DNA of 64,000 nt from Dendrobium chrysotoxum (GCA_019925795.1 CM034305.1:68312573-68376572), one strand, 5' to 3'. Positions 22,861 through 36,300 are shown, counted from the stretch's first letter. Made by a program: numbers and translations. The notes: a model not told the origin generated them from the letters alone.

Positions 22861-24133
22861 ACAACGTGTAAAGTTGCTTTATTTAAACCATCATTAAGAT
22901 TATTGCACAGGTAAATTTATACTCTATTGTTATTGAGAAGATGTAAACAGAACGAAAGGAAAGGTAGTAGTGCAGTCATGTGTATTGGTAACAAGGTCAA
23001 TGCTTTATCTTATATTCGGCATATAAGATAAAGGTAAACACTTTTAAAGTAGGATTTCCTGCTTTTACGAAATCAGGATATAAATTCTTATTTTTAATTA
23101 GAAATTGAAGCTTAGAACAAGCTATCTTTGGGCAAACATATATTAATTTAGTTATAAATTTAATTACTAAATACGGATAACTATAATTAGGTTATTAATG
23201 ATTAAGATTAAATTATCTTATAAAATTAAGATTACTGCAATTATAATTAATTTCCTGATAGACATCGAATTTATTTTTGTTGTTAATTATGGAATAATTT
23301 AAAATTTATTTAATTAATATTTAAATTTATCTTATAAAATTAAGATTACTGTAATTATAGTTCATTTAGAAAATAGGGTATTGACTTAATTTATCTTTAA
23401 GATACGAATAAGACTCACAATGCTATCCATTAAATCAAGATAAAACATTCATATATTGAATTGCTAAATTAGAAATTGAGGTTTAATAATATAAGTATGC
23501 TAAAGATAAAGGCCAGTTTCATAGATGAATTTATATAAAGCTTCAATTTGTATCTCAATAATCGTCAGTAAAAACATGGAAAAAATTGCCGGCATGAGAT
23601 AGAATTTTATATCAAAGTATTTTTTTTTCCGCTACTACAAAACACAACACAATAGTGCCAAAAGTACGGAAGGAAATTAGCCACTTGATTTTGCTAAAAT
23701 GATTTTTTTTGTTAGTTAAATCCATTTTGAAATACCTACAAAATAGATTAATATAAAATTTTCATTTTACAAAAAACCATAAACGATAGTCCATGATGTT
23801 GATGTTCAAAAAGAGGTACACAGAACGAATGCGAACGACAGTTAGGAAAGAGAAATCATGGGCGCGGCGCATAAATTTACAGCATGAACTAGGGTGATTT
23901 CAGGAAAAAAAAAAAAAGAGCCGGATTGAAGGGAAGATAAATTAGAAGTAAAAAAATAAGGTTAAGTGGCAATATCTCCCTCGTTGTAGCTTTATAAGTC
24001 ATGGATAATTTTACAAAAAGAACATGCACAGCAGCAGCAAGCACTATGCAGCCAGGCCGAGGTATTCGATGCCAATAAACGACCATAAAGATGGAGGGCA
24101 ATGAAAGCCAAGTAGCAAAGCAGCAGCAGGAGT
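22861..24133. other. Intergenic region between two convergent genes
   Basis: Holds the 3' regions of the phosphatase (plus) and the kinase (minus). The middle is AT-rich and has short direct repeats of TTATAAAATTAAGATTACTG (about 23218-23240 and 23333-23352). No gene was seen. Confidence 0.6.
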
Positions 24134-26877
24134 TCAATTATCCACGATTCCTGGAGCAGGAGATAGTTGTTGTAGAGGAGCCTGCTTATTTACAAGGAGC
24201 GGTGAGAGTGCCTTCACCACAATGCTCATGTTTGGCCTAAACTCCGCTTCATACTGCACGCATAAAGCAGCCACGGCTGCAAGCTACACAAACAAACCAG
24301 AATAAGCACACAATAATAGAAATTGAAGCAGATTAGTAGAACAGTTAGGCTCATCTATGGGACAGAATTTCTATCAGGACTTCCGAGTAGGATTGTCCTA
24401 GTAAGAGCGCCACACACACATTAAATGAAGGAAAAGAAAGTTCTTTGGAGGATTTTGAAATTACAGGAACAAAGTCTACGTACAAAAGAAAACACTTGTT
24501 CCCAGATATAAGAAAAATCAGATTGTCAGCAAGGGAGAGAAACCTTTGCAACTCCTTTGGGTGGATAATCACCCTTCAGTCTTGGATCTACACATTGTTT
24601 CACCTTATCCTCACTCAATCGTGGAGTAGCCTTCATAAGAAAGATCAAAAGCAAAGATAAGCAGCAAGTTGAATAAAGTACTAAAGTATCCATCATTAAT
24701 AAAAGAATTAACGAGCTCCTCACCCAAGTAACCAGACTCTGTTGTCCTCTAGGCATTGTATGATCAACAGGTTTTCTTCCTGTAAGAAGCTCCAAAAGAA
24801 CAACACCAAAGCTATACACATCACTTTTCTGGGTCAACTGTCCGGTCATGGCATATCTGCATTACAATCATCTAAGGAATTACTCTCACATCTCTGTGTG
24901 CAGGTTTCCACATCTAATGATGCAGCACAGACTTTTTTATGCCCCAATCAAACCATCATAATGACACACAAAATTGGCACAATACAAACCACCTCATCAT
25001 ATTTATTCATGTCAGACATTCAATCACTTAAATGATGGTGATTGTTGTCCCACAATCTCACTTTTCTATGTCTCAGCTGATCAATATGATTGTTTGTATG
25101 CATACAAACAATTTCACCGTTATAATGTTACACCTTATGCAATTATTTCTTAGCATCGTCGAGATAAGTGCTCATATTAAACAGAGTCTAAAAATTTTGA
25201 AAAATCTCTATGCTTCGACAAGTCATGCGCTTGTGCAATTCTGGACTATAATCAAATAGGAACCGAGCGGTTAAACAACGAGGTTTAAGCATACTAACAT
25301 CACTATCCCAACATGTAAAATCAAAGAATATTTGCTTAGAGCTCTGAGTTAAAAAATATTTACTCAGGAGCGTGATAACCAAAGGTTCCGAGGACACGGG
25401 TAGAATGAAGGCGAGCAGCCATATCCGGAGCCTGATTTGAAAGATTAAAGTCTGCAATTTTTGCTCTGAAGTCCTCAAATAACAAAATGTTGCTTGACCG
25501 GATATCCCTATGTATAATTGAAGGCTGAATCTTCTCATGGAGATAGTCGAGTCCCTTAGCTGCATCAATAGCAATCCTAACACGCTGCATCCAGTCAAGG
25601 ACAGGTCCAGGTTGTGCGCCCTGCACCCCTTTTCTACCTAAAATTTTATTAAAAAAAAAAAAGAAAAAGAAAGAAAACACAGCGCGTAAGGTAAAGCACG
25701 TCTCATTTTAATAAACAGGAAAGAACAGCTCAGAACGTAATATAGGCACACCATGCAGAATATCATGCAATGAGCCCATGGTTGCGAACTCATAGGATAG
25801 CAGGCGGAGATTCCCCTCAGCACAATAACCCAGCAATTCTACAAAATTTTCATGCTTCAATTTTGATACCTTAGCAACCTGAATTAAAACAAATAACATG
25901 GTCAAGTTCTACATATCAAAGAAGCAATCCGATGCGACAAAGCTCCAGAAATGAAAGAAACGAAAAAATTGAAATAACTTATGTAGGACCTGCGACAGAA
26001 ACTCTGCATTGGACTCAGGCTCTTGTGTAGCATCAAGCTTTTTGATTGCCACTTGTCTACCGTCATTTAAAACAGCAAAATATACTCTTCCATATGAACC
26101 TTCCCCAACCAAAGCCTTTGAGCCAAAGTTGTCCGTTTTATCCTTCAGTTCATCAAGAGATAATGCAGGTACGTCAATAGGTAGTATTGCCTTCTGAGGC
26201 TCTGTTTTATCCACTCCAGAAAGCTTTGAACCTTTCTGCGCTCCTGGAGATGAATCAAAATGAAGATTGAAACATCAATTAGAAAATGAAAATTTGGAAC
26301 AAAAAGCACTGCATCAACAAATTTGTAATTCCATAGTAAATATCCAAAACAAACCAAAATATGGATTAACAACAACAACAACAACATCAATATCCATGTA
26401 GAGTTGCCATTTCTGCATATCAAAAGTAATCAAATAACAGAGACCTACCATTCTGAGGAGTTACTGTTGCAAGATAAAGCACTGCAAGCATCTTTGATCG
26501 CAATGCCTGAGGCAAGTTTTGTTTTGGATGTACTCCATGGTAACTTTGTATTTTAAGTTTAACTTCAATTATAAACTGCAATATTATTATAAACAGGCAA
26601 TGCCAAAAAAAAAAAAAAAACAGCATGCAAACATATCATTAAGCAAAAATTTTTGCTAGTCAAATCAACTACTGAGCCTGCAAAGTAGAGTTCGTTCATC
26701 CAAAAAGCCTGTTCTTAAAATGTATTGCATAATATTATTACATAAAGAATGGTTGAGATTGAGCAAAAGCATACCATTCCTACCATCCATATAACGCCTT
26801 GGACTGTTTAAGGCTTCTTTCTCACGAGGATCACCCGACTCATCCCCCTTACATGAACAGCAAAGCCAGCACGACAT
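24134..26877 (-). CDS. PTI1: PTI1-like receptor-like cytoplasmic protein kinase
   Basis: A Ser/Thr kinase of the RLCK-VIII/PTI1 group, which act downstream of receptor kinases and of AGC kinases in defence and oxidative-stress signalling. Coding exons in transcript order: 26775-26877, 25990-26243, 25752-25878, 25364-25637, 24724-24856, 24544-24630 and 24134-24283; all GT-AG, 1128 nt, 375 aa. The N-terminus MSCWLCCSCKGD is Cys-rich, consistent with palmitoylation and membrane attachment. The kinase domain shows GEGSYG (81-86), the ATP-binding Lys in VAIKKL (102), HRD (204-206), DFN (224-226) where most kinases have DFG, as in other PTI1 proteins, then HSTRVLGTFGYHAPE and DVYSFGVVLLELLTGRKP. 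The family's conserved NMSIVVKAL motif is near the C-terminus. A 5'UTR exon is likely near 27704-27790, with an intron up to exon 1. Its 5' region is duplicated at 30.9-31.6 kb. Confidence 0.95.
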
Positions 26878-27249
26878 CTTGAACTTGTTTCTTGTTTTAC
26901 TGTGTAGTGCAAATATAGAATAAGACAAAATCATAAAAACTCTTTGATTATTGAAATTAGTTTAATGAACAAAAAAATCATCAGGCAAATTGAAGGAAAA
27001 TCTAAAAGCATCATAGCAAATAAGTATCCGAATACACTTACGGACATTATTTTCAAGTACTTATAAGAATACATGATCACTTACATAGACGGTCTGAAAA
27101 AGGCTAAAAAGAAAACGACATTCGCAAATAAGTTTAATAAGAGCAGGCATTCTCTTCTGAAGTACATGACAGCATTTTGCAATCCATGGCAAAAAAAAAT
27201 TCTGTATTAATCAATCAAACCAAATAAATCCAGAAGCATTCCCGGAATG

Positions 27250-27900
27250 TATTTATTTTCTCCAAATGCGATTGCCATTTACCACAGCAGAAAAGAATTA
27301 AAAAGAAGAAAAAAAACAGAGCACATGTAATGAATTAGATTCCGACAACACCCAAAAAGGAAAATACAGTTACGGAGACGTTCCTTCCGTCAAGAGATGA
27401 TATTAAGCCTCAAAAGATGAAATGACAACATAAATCCGGGCAACGACCAACATAGATACAAAATAAATTAATAAAAAGCGAAATCCCTAAATACATGTAA
27501 GGAATCTCGATCGGACAATTAGAAGTTAGAAGAAAGAAAACAAAGAATCAGATCGCAGAATCCATATCCCTCCAAAGCAACCAAACCGCCGGATGGGCTT
27601 TGAATGAAACAGACAACACAAATTAAAACGACAAGATTAAACAGAACAAAACGCAATGATTCGGAGAAAAAACAAATCAAGAAAGACGACGAAATCGCAT
27701 CTCACCTATGAAGAAGAGAATTAGGGAACGATCCACTCCGGCCCTAATATTTAGGGTTTCGGAGGCGAGGAGCGTTGAAGACGAGAGACGAGACGAGACG
27801 AGGAAGGAAGGAGAAAATAAGGGACGGTAGCAAAAATAGTAATAATAAAGAGGGAAAGAACGAAGATGGAATGCCAGCTAGGCTCCCATTAATCCCTCAT
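27250..27900. repeat. 5' region of the PTI1-like kinase, copy A
   Basis: Shares a long run of collinear, diverged sequence with 30965-31610. Shared words include GAATTAGATTCCGA, AAACAAAGAATCAGATCGCA, ACAAAACGCAA, CATCTCACCT, GGAGGCGAGGAG and GGAATGCCAGC. Copy A is attached to the expressed gene and covers promoter, 5'UTR exon and part of the leader intron. Confidence 0.75.
27704..27790 (-). other. Probable 5'UTR exon of the PTI1-like kinase
   Basis: On the minus strand the segment contains CGAAACCCTAAATATTAGGG and AATTCTCTTCTTCATAG followed by GTGAGATGCG, a good splice donor. No ATG is used here. The intron would run to the coding exon starting at 26877. Exact transcript start is not visible. 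Confidence 0.5.
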
Positions 27901-28179
27901 CCTCACTCCTACTACCGCCTATTATGTCTGCTTTCTTTCGTTTCAATTTAGGAAAGCAATATTTAGCGCTTTCTTCCACACAAAATATTCAACCACGCGG
28001 CATCCGTCTCACTCGGTTGAATTATTATTATTTTAAGCAGATTAAAATTTTGTTTGGAATAATTTTTTTATTATTTTTAAAAATAATTTTTTTGTGCAAA
28101 AAATTTAATTTCTGTACTAAAAAACTGCTTTGAGAAGCAGTAAAAAAGCTATCCCAAACAGAACCTAAATCATAAATTG

Positions 28180-30200
28180 TTAAAAGTGCGCTCCCAACTG
28201 TTCTTCCTTCAAAGATGTTAACCCTTGTCCATATAAATGCCTTATATATGATTAATTAATATGTTATTCCTTAATAAAAGGGTGTCAATCCTTTAAGATA
28301 AGCATACTAACTTTCTCTATAAGTAAAGTTGATCATTCATACATTTTGTATTAACATATTCTCATTAAAAAAAAAAATTAGACACAAAGAATCTCTAAAT
28401 TTTTATTTCTTAGAAGAGTCGAGTATTAAATGAAACAATTGAACAATTACTATATTTAAATTAATATAATGGCTTGCTTGGTTAGAAAATAGTAATTAAA
28501 CGTAGTAGTTTATGACTAACTATAAATTAAATTTCAATTGTATTATAAACCATGTGGTAATTATAGGATGCATCGAATGCAACTTACAAGAATAAAACAC
28601 TTTATATTAGCTCATTATTAGGTGTCTAATAATAAACGACTTATGTTCACTTTGATTTGTTGGTTGGAAGCTTTGGCTATCAATTAAGAGATCTTGAGTT
28701 TGAATCTTACGTATGTATTATACTTATGAGTTTCCCTTAATTGTCCTAAATGTCAAAAAAAAAAAAGGCTTTATTTCTTGACAAAAAGACAAAATAAAAA
28801 GCCATTTAAAATGTCAAAATAATTTGGTGACTACAATTGGGTAGTATTGATCTACAAGGCAGTAGTTAGGTGGAGATAAAACTTATGAGTAAATGAACTT
28901 AATGACAGCTCAAAAAACACTATTTTTTTTTCCTTATGAAAAGGAAAGAAAAAGTGAGAATCGTGTATTCTATATACAGCTTTTAAAGCAAACGGAAGGA
29001 CTTTGAATCAAACCGTTCAAAGTCGGCTGCGACTATGGTGAAAGAAACAAACAAAATAATAAAAGAATATTCGCACCTTTTTTTTTATAAGAATTGTTGC
29101 CTCTAACAATATTCGCAGCATTAGAGAGATAAAGTTTAGTGTCCTAATTTTGTATGAAGATCTAGCACAGAACATTCATAAGTTATCACAAGATTTTTAC
29201 ATGAAAAATCACGAAAAATGGAAAAATCACATGATCTGCCCAATTTGAATGAATCCACTAATATTTATAATTGATTATAAATGTTATCTTTCCTCGAGAG
29301 GATGTGTCAACTCAATGTAACAAAAATACATCATATAAAACATTTTACATTGCTGAAAGGATCCACTGTAATAAGAGCTATCCTCAAAAGAGTGTTGGCA
29401 TGTTCATTAGGAATATATTTGGGCGATAGAAGTTAGAGGGACTATAGTCAGCAAGTGACAGAGGTCGCAAAAACGGTAGACGAGCGCCGGTGATCGGAGG
29501 ACCGTAGTCGGTGGGCGATGATGGTCTGAATGACTGCAATCAAGTGATGGTGGTCAGAAGGATCGTAATCGACAGGTGGTCAGAGAGAGGCTCGTTCGTG
29601 GCTTCCATATGGAGGTCCAACAGCGATGGCCAGTAGAGGTTCAACAACAGCGGCGTGTTAGTCATAAACTTTAAATTTAAAAGTTTCCAATATAGATTTG
29701 TATTGCGATTTGTACACAATCAAGTAATTTTTTGTAATGTATCAAGAATGAATTTTAAATTTATTAAGTTTATTTTAAGATGAATATAATATACTTTTTA
29801 ATCAGTTATTTATATATATTATATTCATGTTAAAACAAATACAATAATTTTAAAATTTATACTGATTGTCTAATGTTGTTGTGATGTCAGCTTTAATTTA
29901 TTTTCTAAAAATTCATAATAAGAATATTATTTTAATTTAGAGTTCCAATAAGAACAAAAATTAACAAAGTCCCAATTGCTAAGTTCAAGGTCAATGATAT
30001 TATTAAAAGTATATGTATATGAAAAAGAAAAGATACGACGCAAGTGACACTCAATCTGGAGTAAATCGGACATGCATCACGTTTATTTATTTATTTTGGG
30101 AAATACATGCATCACGTTTATAATAATAGCAAAATAACCGACCATATGACTCAATTCAAACGACAAGCAAAATATATACAAAATAATATTTAAATAATAA
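28180..30200. other. AT-rich intergenic DNA
   Basis: No gene was found. A possible SINE is at 28655-28768. At about 29430-29650 there are degenerate repeats of a GC-richer word (GATCGTAATCG / GACCGTAGTCGG with GTGGTC), probably a decayed transposon. Confidence 0.5.
28655..28768 (+). mobile_element. Possible tRNA-derived SINE
   Basis: A short unit with an internal-promoter-like box (GAGTTTGAATCTTAC resembles a B box) ends in an A12 tract at 28755-28766. The A box is weak and no target duplication was found. Confidence 0.3.
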
Positions 30201-30361
30201 AAATACGCCATCAGATACCTATTTTTCTTCGGCAAGTCATAATGACTTGATTTATCTCTTTGAAAGACCATCCAAAATAAGCCATGAATGATCTTTAAAA
30301 CAATTATGTCAATATTATTCTATGTGAATATTAATCCCTGGATTTATATATATATAATATA

Positions 30362-30469
30362 TTAAGGATTTCTGGATAATAATAAGAAAAAAATAGTAGC
30401 TATATCATTCGGTGGACTGAAAAGAAAATGATGGCAGCAACTACGAAGTATTTCAGTGGGTATTTTCCC
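30362..30469. repeat. 108-bp direct repeat, copy 1
   Basis: Nearly identical to 30744-30852. Both contain TTCGGTGGACTGAAAAG, AATGATGGCAGCAA and TTTCAGTGGGTATTTTCCC. The spacing between starts is 382 bp. Confidence 0.9.
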
Positions 30470-30743
30470 GTGGTAATGGAACATTTAGAATCCTTTCACT
30501 GATAAAGAGGATACCCTGCCAGATTCTTGAGCATTCTACTCTCTCTTTCTCTCTCTCTCTCTCTCACCATTCTCTGACAGGTTTTCAATTCACTCACTCA
30601 CCCCCATTTCGATCTGTGCTAATAAGTTCAGACATCCTCTTCGGACAATTTTGAATGGAACAATACATATCTTCTCTTATATTCCTGTATTACGATTTTA
30701 GAAATGTGGCACTATAGCTCATAAGATTATATATACATATATT

Positions 30744-30852
30744 TTAAGGATTTCTGGATAATAATAAGAAAAAAATAGTAGCCTATATCATTCGGTGGAC
30801 TGAAAAGAAAATGATGGCAGCAAATACGAAGAATTTCAGTGGGTATTTTCCC
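30744..30852. repeat. 108-bp direct repeat, copy 2
   Basis: Differs from copy 1 by only a few bases (for example ACTACGAAGTA versus AATACGAAGAA, plus one inserted C). It is followed within about 110 bp by the duplicated kinase 5' region. Confidence 0.9.
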
Positions 30853-30964
30853 CTAGTACATGGCATTGTCCACTCAATGCACAAAAAATAAATAAAACTT
30901 CTGTACGACTAGAATCAGACACATCCAAAACAACAAAAAAGTTGTTCATCACAACAAATAGGAA

Positions 30965-31610
30965 CAAAAAAAGAGGGAAAAACAGAGCAGTCAGATGAAT
31001 TAGATTCCGATAACATGCAAAAACACAAAATATAGCTAAGCGACGTTCCTTTCATCAGGACAATCAATTAAACCTCAAATGTTCAAAAAACAGAAACAGA
31101 GAGAAATAACCGCAAAAACTGCATACATCCATTCAACGATCAAGATAGAAACAAATATATATACATAAGAAACGAGATTCCCAAATTCAAGTTAAGGAAT
31201 CCAATCGACTGAATGGAACTTGTGAGAATGAAAACAAAGAATCAGATCGCAGCAGCATCCATCTCCCTTGGAATAATCCAAATCCGCGGGTGGGCTAAAA
31301 AAAAACAGATAACACCAAAAACGACAAGAACGACTGGAACAAAACGCAACGAATCGGACAAAAACAAACAAAGAAAAATGACGAAATCTCATCTCACCTG
31401 AAATTCCTCGGATCTGAAGAAGAAATTTAGAGAGAGATCCCTTCCTGCCCTAGTATTAAGGGGTTTGGGAGGCGAGGAGAGTTGAAGACGGAGGAGGAAG
31501 GAGAAAAGAATCCTTCCGTAGCCAAAAAATAAATAAGAGGAAAACATCTAACATGAATTTGCTCGAGGAATGCCAGCGAGGCTCGCATTAATCACTCCTT
31601 TTATACTCAC
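30965..31610. repeat. 5' region of the PTI1-like kinase, orphan copy B
   Basis: Collinear with 27250-27900 and in the same orientation. It keeps the equivalent of the 5'UTR exon (minus strand CCCCTTAATACTAGGGCAGG), a donor-like AGGTGAGATGAG and the upstream GCATTCC-type block. No kinase exon exists in the right place downstream of it (toward lower coordinates), where instead the 108-bp direct repeats lie. Divergence looks substantial, with many substitutions and short indels. Confidence 0.75.
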
Positions 31611-31820
31611 CGTTTTTTTTTTCATCTGAACCCAATTTGATTAAACGAAAGAACATTATAAATGTGAGAAATGAGTAAAAACTGTAAAATTTATATAATT
31701 ATAGCTTAAAAAAAATAAAATCATAACATAAAATAAAACTAAAGTGTCTCCAAGAACAACCTGTATACTTGTATATTTGTATGCATTTATTTCAGATGCA
31801 CTTAACAAATTTTAGCTACA

Positions 31821-32055
31821 TTATTATTATTATTATTTTGAGAACGGGAGTATCTACCCGTTGTCACCTCAAAGGAGATGCATGACGGTGTAACTAATCC
31901 CTCGGTAGGCCTACTAGCAACCAACCCCATAGGTGCAGGACTACACAGTTATTTTCTCCCCATTTAAAGAGTCACGCCGTATGAGAGAGAAATCAAACAT
32001 GCGTTAGAGAGCTCCCAACCACGCTCGCTCATCTACTCAACTAAGCCCGATGGGG
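31821..32055 (-). mobile_element. tRNA-derived SINE with (TAA)n tail
   Basis: On the minus strand the 5' part contains GGGCTTAGTTGAGTAGATGAG (A-box-like) and GCATGTTTGATTTC (B-box-like). The 3' end is a tract of TAA/AAT triplets (31821-31836 on the plus strand). The hexamer TAGCTA flanks both sides (31813-31818 and 32056-32061), consistent with a short target duplication. Confidence 0.55.
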
Positions 32056-32061
32056 TAGCTA

Positions 32062-33392
32062 GATAACAATATATAAGAAAGGAAAACCCAAAAAGAAAAA
32101 AAAACCATTAGATACCTATATATTTTTTCTTCAGCAAGCTTTAGCGACTTGTTATCTCTTTGAAAACCCATTTTAAAATATTTTCCTATGGCTTTAGTTA
32201 ATAATCATTGCATAAACCAGTTCTTTAGACACCTGAGTTTTCTCTATTAGGAATTGCCTTTGCATATCTTCTCTTATATTCCTTTATTACAATTTTAAGC
32301 AAGTTACTTTACCTTATAAATATAGCAACATAAGTCACTCAATATATTTATAAGAATTTATGAATAATAATAATTATAGTCAAATCATCCAAATTTTTTT
32401 ATTCCTTCACCTGAGATCCCATTCAAAATATGATCCTTGCCCCTCAAGATTGCCCCTCAAGATTTGGGAAGAATCATTTTATAAATGAATAATGGAAATG
32501 CCTACCCAAAATGATCAATTAGAAGCCGACTCGAATTTAGCTTAAGCCTTTTCAACCCTAATAGTTAAGTCATTTTCATAGAAAATAATAATAATATTCA
32601 TAATTATATTACTTCAAATTGTGAAAACTACATAAATGATGCCTAATAAATTTATTTTAAAATTCGATATGTTAGGCTTTGAATTCAAAAATTAGGTTAT
32701 GACAAAATTAAATTTATTAATAATTAAAAATTTCATGTTAGACAAAAATATATCACTCTAGCATTCTTTCTTTTTAAGCATTCTTAAGCACTTGATAATT
32801 AAAAATTTCATTTGAGCCAACTTCACTCAAACATTTTAACTATTAGGCTTAAAAGGAAAATAAAAAACTAACAAAAAAACTAAAACAAAATCTAAAACCT
32901 TAAAGCATGATTCAAAACTTTCATTTTAGGCAAACATAGACCCAATCATTTCTCATAAAACAAAATATAAAACTAACAAAAAACCTCTGTATTTCTCTGG
33001 CATTCTGTATTTCTTTCCAGACGGGTGAGAGTATAGTCGTTGGAGATTGCCATATGACAACAGATCCTTTGGATCACCCCATAGACCTCCAATAAAGGAT
33101 TTGTTAAACCATGCAGAAAGATAGCAACCCTGCAAGAATTCCAATGACTCTATTGGACAAGACCATCTTTCTTATCTGCATGATACCGTTAACTCAGCTC
33201 CAAAGGAATGCAGAGACCACCTGTGATGATCCGGATCCGGACACTTCATCGCAATCGAAGGGGGTAACAGAGGCGCAATGCCTTAGTATTCATTAATGAT
33301 TACCCATAATCTTATTCTTACACAATGAAGAATCCTGCATGAACATACATGTAGCCCAACAAGGACAAATAAAAAATAAGTTTAGGAGAATA
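32062..33392. other. AT-rich region 3' of the methyltransferase gene
   Basis: No gene was found. 32100-32175 and 32262-32300 resemble 30205-30290 and 30660-30700 (shared words include AGATACCTAT, TTATCTCTTTGAAA and CATATCTTCTCTTATATTCCT), so part of the 30-kb repeat cluster is duplicated here. Confidence 0.55.
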
Positions 33393-36300
33393 CTAGTTCA
33401 GTGTGATATGGCTCTTCATGGAGTTGTCAACAATGAGAAGTTTCTCCTGGTGAAAGGGTCCCTTTTCGCTGTGAACCATACGGCATTGCCACCCTACTCG
33501 TTCAGCTTCATTCTTTGCCTTCACGATAATGTCTACGTTGTCTCTGATTATTACAGCCCCTTCGGGGCGGAGAATGCGGTCCATCTCAAGTAAGATGTCA
33601 ATGAATTCACACCTGCAGTTGAGAAACTTCATGATGTAAACATTTTATTCTGAAGAAAGTTCTTTCAATTCAAGCATCCCCATTGTGCAACGGTGATGAC
33701 CCATGCAGGCGTGGCCGCTCATACAAGCAAGCCAAGCATTTCCGTGCAAATATACACGATAGAAACTATGCGGGAATGTACATACGGCAGAAATGGCCTC
33801 AGCAATCATTCAAGAACACGTGTTAAATATTGAATCAGGGTATGATTTTTCTCTAAGCATTTCCTGATTTTTCTCTTAAAAATAGAATTTGAATTTCCTT
33901 CTAAACAATTTCTTCATGGTATCAAAGCCTAGGAAAATCCTAAGCCTTCTCTGAGTGCCAGCGACAAACCTTCCTCCCTTTCTTCCAAACCCTCAACTTG
34001 CGATAACTCTCCATCATCCTGCCGATAGCCTCTCTTCAAACATCGGTAGCCCTTGCCCAAAATTCATCTTCTCTTTCAACCAAGGAAACCCAATCATGTC
34101 CATGGATAGCAAGATCTCATCCTCCTACCCAAATATTATCGGTTTGAACACTAGAAACTTTGGATTTGCAGAGAACTCTTCTCCTCTTCCTAGACCATGG
34201 TGTGATCACCTTGCCAAACCAAGACATAAAAAGAAGATATGTTGGAAGATTCATGAAAAACCAGCTGATTGGAAGGCAAACAAATCAACATAAGAAAGCA
34301 AGGCGAACTCTATCAACACCACACAAGATCAATCCATTAAAGCTGAAGCCATTCCTTTCACCAAGGAGCATTTAGAGATGCTGAAGTTGCTGCTTAACAA
34401 CATCACGAACCAACAATCTCCAAAACCTGCTACCAGCCTACACGCTCACTCAGATATAAAACAGTCAAAACTTTAGGTTATTGACTCAAGAGCATCATAT
34501 CATATGACAGGGGACATTACACTCCTTCATGATTATCAACCTCATCATTCAAATCGAGTAGTTACAATTGCTGATGGTTCAACATCCAAAGTTTTGGGAA
34601 CTGGTTCTGCTTTTGTCACAGAAGCTATCACCCTTAAATCGGTGCTTTATGTGCCCAATCTGGAGTGCAATCTGATTCCATTAGTAAATTGACTCGTAAT
34701 AGTAATTGCTTAACAATTTTCTCCAATAATGTATGATTTGGAGAAGAAGATTGATAGTGCTAAGATGTGTTCTGGGTTATATTACATCAAAACACCCGAA
34801 TTCATACAAACCTTAACTGTTGCTCCTAAGAATCCTCCTCATAAGAATCATCCTATTGTAAGCCAGTTTGTTGAGAGTCATTCTAGAGTCAATCAAGATA
34901 GAGAGATTATCATGTCGCATTATAGGTTAGGTCATCAAAATTTCATGTATCTTGAAAAGCTTTTTCCCCATTTATTTATTAATAAAAATCCAAGTTTGTT
35001 CAAATGTGAAACTTGTCAATTGGCTAAACATACCCGATCATCTTACCCAATTGTTCCTTACCAACCTTCTAAACCCTTTGCCTTGATCCATAGTGATATT
35101 TGGGGACCCTCAAGGGTTCAAAATATAAGTAGAGCAAGGTAGTTTGTGATATTTGTTGATGATCATACTAGACTCACTTGGGTTTAATTAATGAAGGAAA
35201 AATCTAAAGTTGAAAAGTATTTAAATCATTTCAATTGATGATCCAAAATCAGTTTGATACAAAAATTTAAATCTTAAAATCAAACTTCCATTCTATTATG
35301 AGAGAATACCTATCAAGCCAAGGGATAATCCAAGCGAGTTCATGTGCGTATACGCCTCAACAAAATGGGATAACTGAGAGAAAAAATAGGCAACTCATGG
35401 AAGTTGCCAGATCTATTACGCTTTTCACAAAATATTTATGGGGGGAAGCCATTTTTACTGTTGCATACCAAATAAATAGGTTACCTACTAGGATACTAAA
35501 ATTTGAAACACCTAGACAAACTCTACTCAAAGCATATCCTCAAACTCGGTTCATATCATCAAACCTTCCACCTAAATTTTTGGGTGCTCTGCCTTTGTTC
35601 ATATCTATCCACAAGATAGAAGCAACATTGACCCAAGATCAAAAAAATGCATTTTTATTGGTTATTCCCCGACAAAAAAAGGTTTTAAATGCTTTTGCCC
35701 ATTTCTAGAAAAGTATTTAAAACCATGGATGTCACCTTCTTTGAAAATAACCCATACTTCACTAGTATTGAAATTCTGGGGGAGAGTGAGGGAGAATTTC
35801 AAACTTGAGAGTGGAATTCCTAATTATACAACCTGACAGAGTCCAGTCAAAATCACAAGAAATCCAAACCATGAGTATTTCCCAAGGTATATCTCCTATA
35901 TCTCAAACTCCACCTTCAGACCTATTACCTCCACCTATAAGTCCTAATCAATCCCTGCAAATAGCAGCAATTAATGAATAACAATATGCATACTCAAGAA
36001 AAACAAAGCAAAATCAGCATATGCCGAACAGTGAGACACATCTTACACATGTCAACTCTACTTCAATGGATCTAGCAACTGTAGAAATTCATACAGAGGA
36101 CAAAAATGAGAAAGTTCAAAAAGAGATAGTCATCAAATGGTTAGAAAGAATCATGCACCAAGCATTCAGTCGAAAACTTTCTCTCCTATAGTAGATTATC
36201 AAACACTTATCAAGTCTTCCTTTTCAGGTAGGATGATGTACAGATTCCGATCAATATTCAGGAAGCTTTGAATCACCCAGGATGGAGATAGGTTGTTAAA

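Noticed and set aside
32953..33296. Extra downstream exon of the methyltransferase
   Set aside because: The gene already ends with a family-like C-terminus and a stop at 33393, and the short frames here match nothing.
33955..34293. Independent small gene with a CX2C-like motif
   Set aside because: It is the gag zinc-knuckle region of the Copia element, placed between its primer site and protease.
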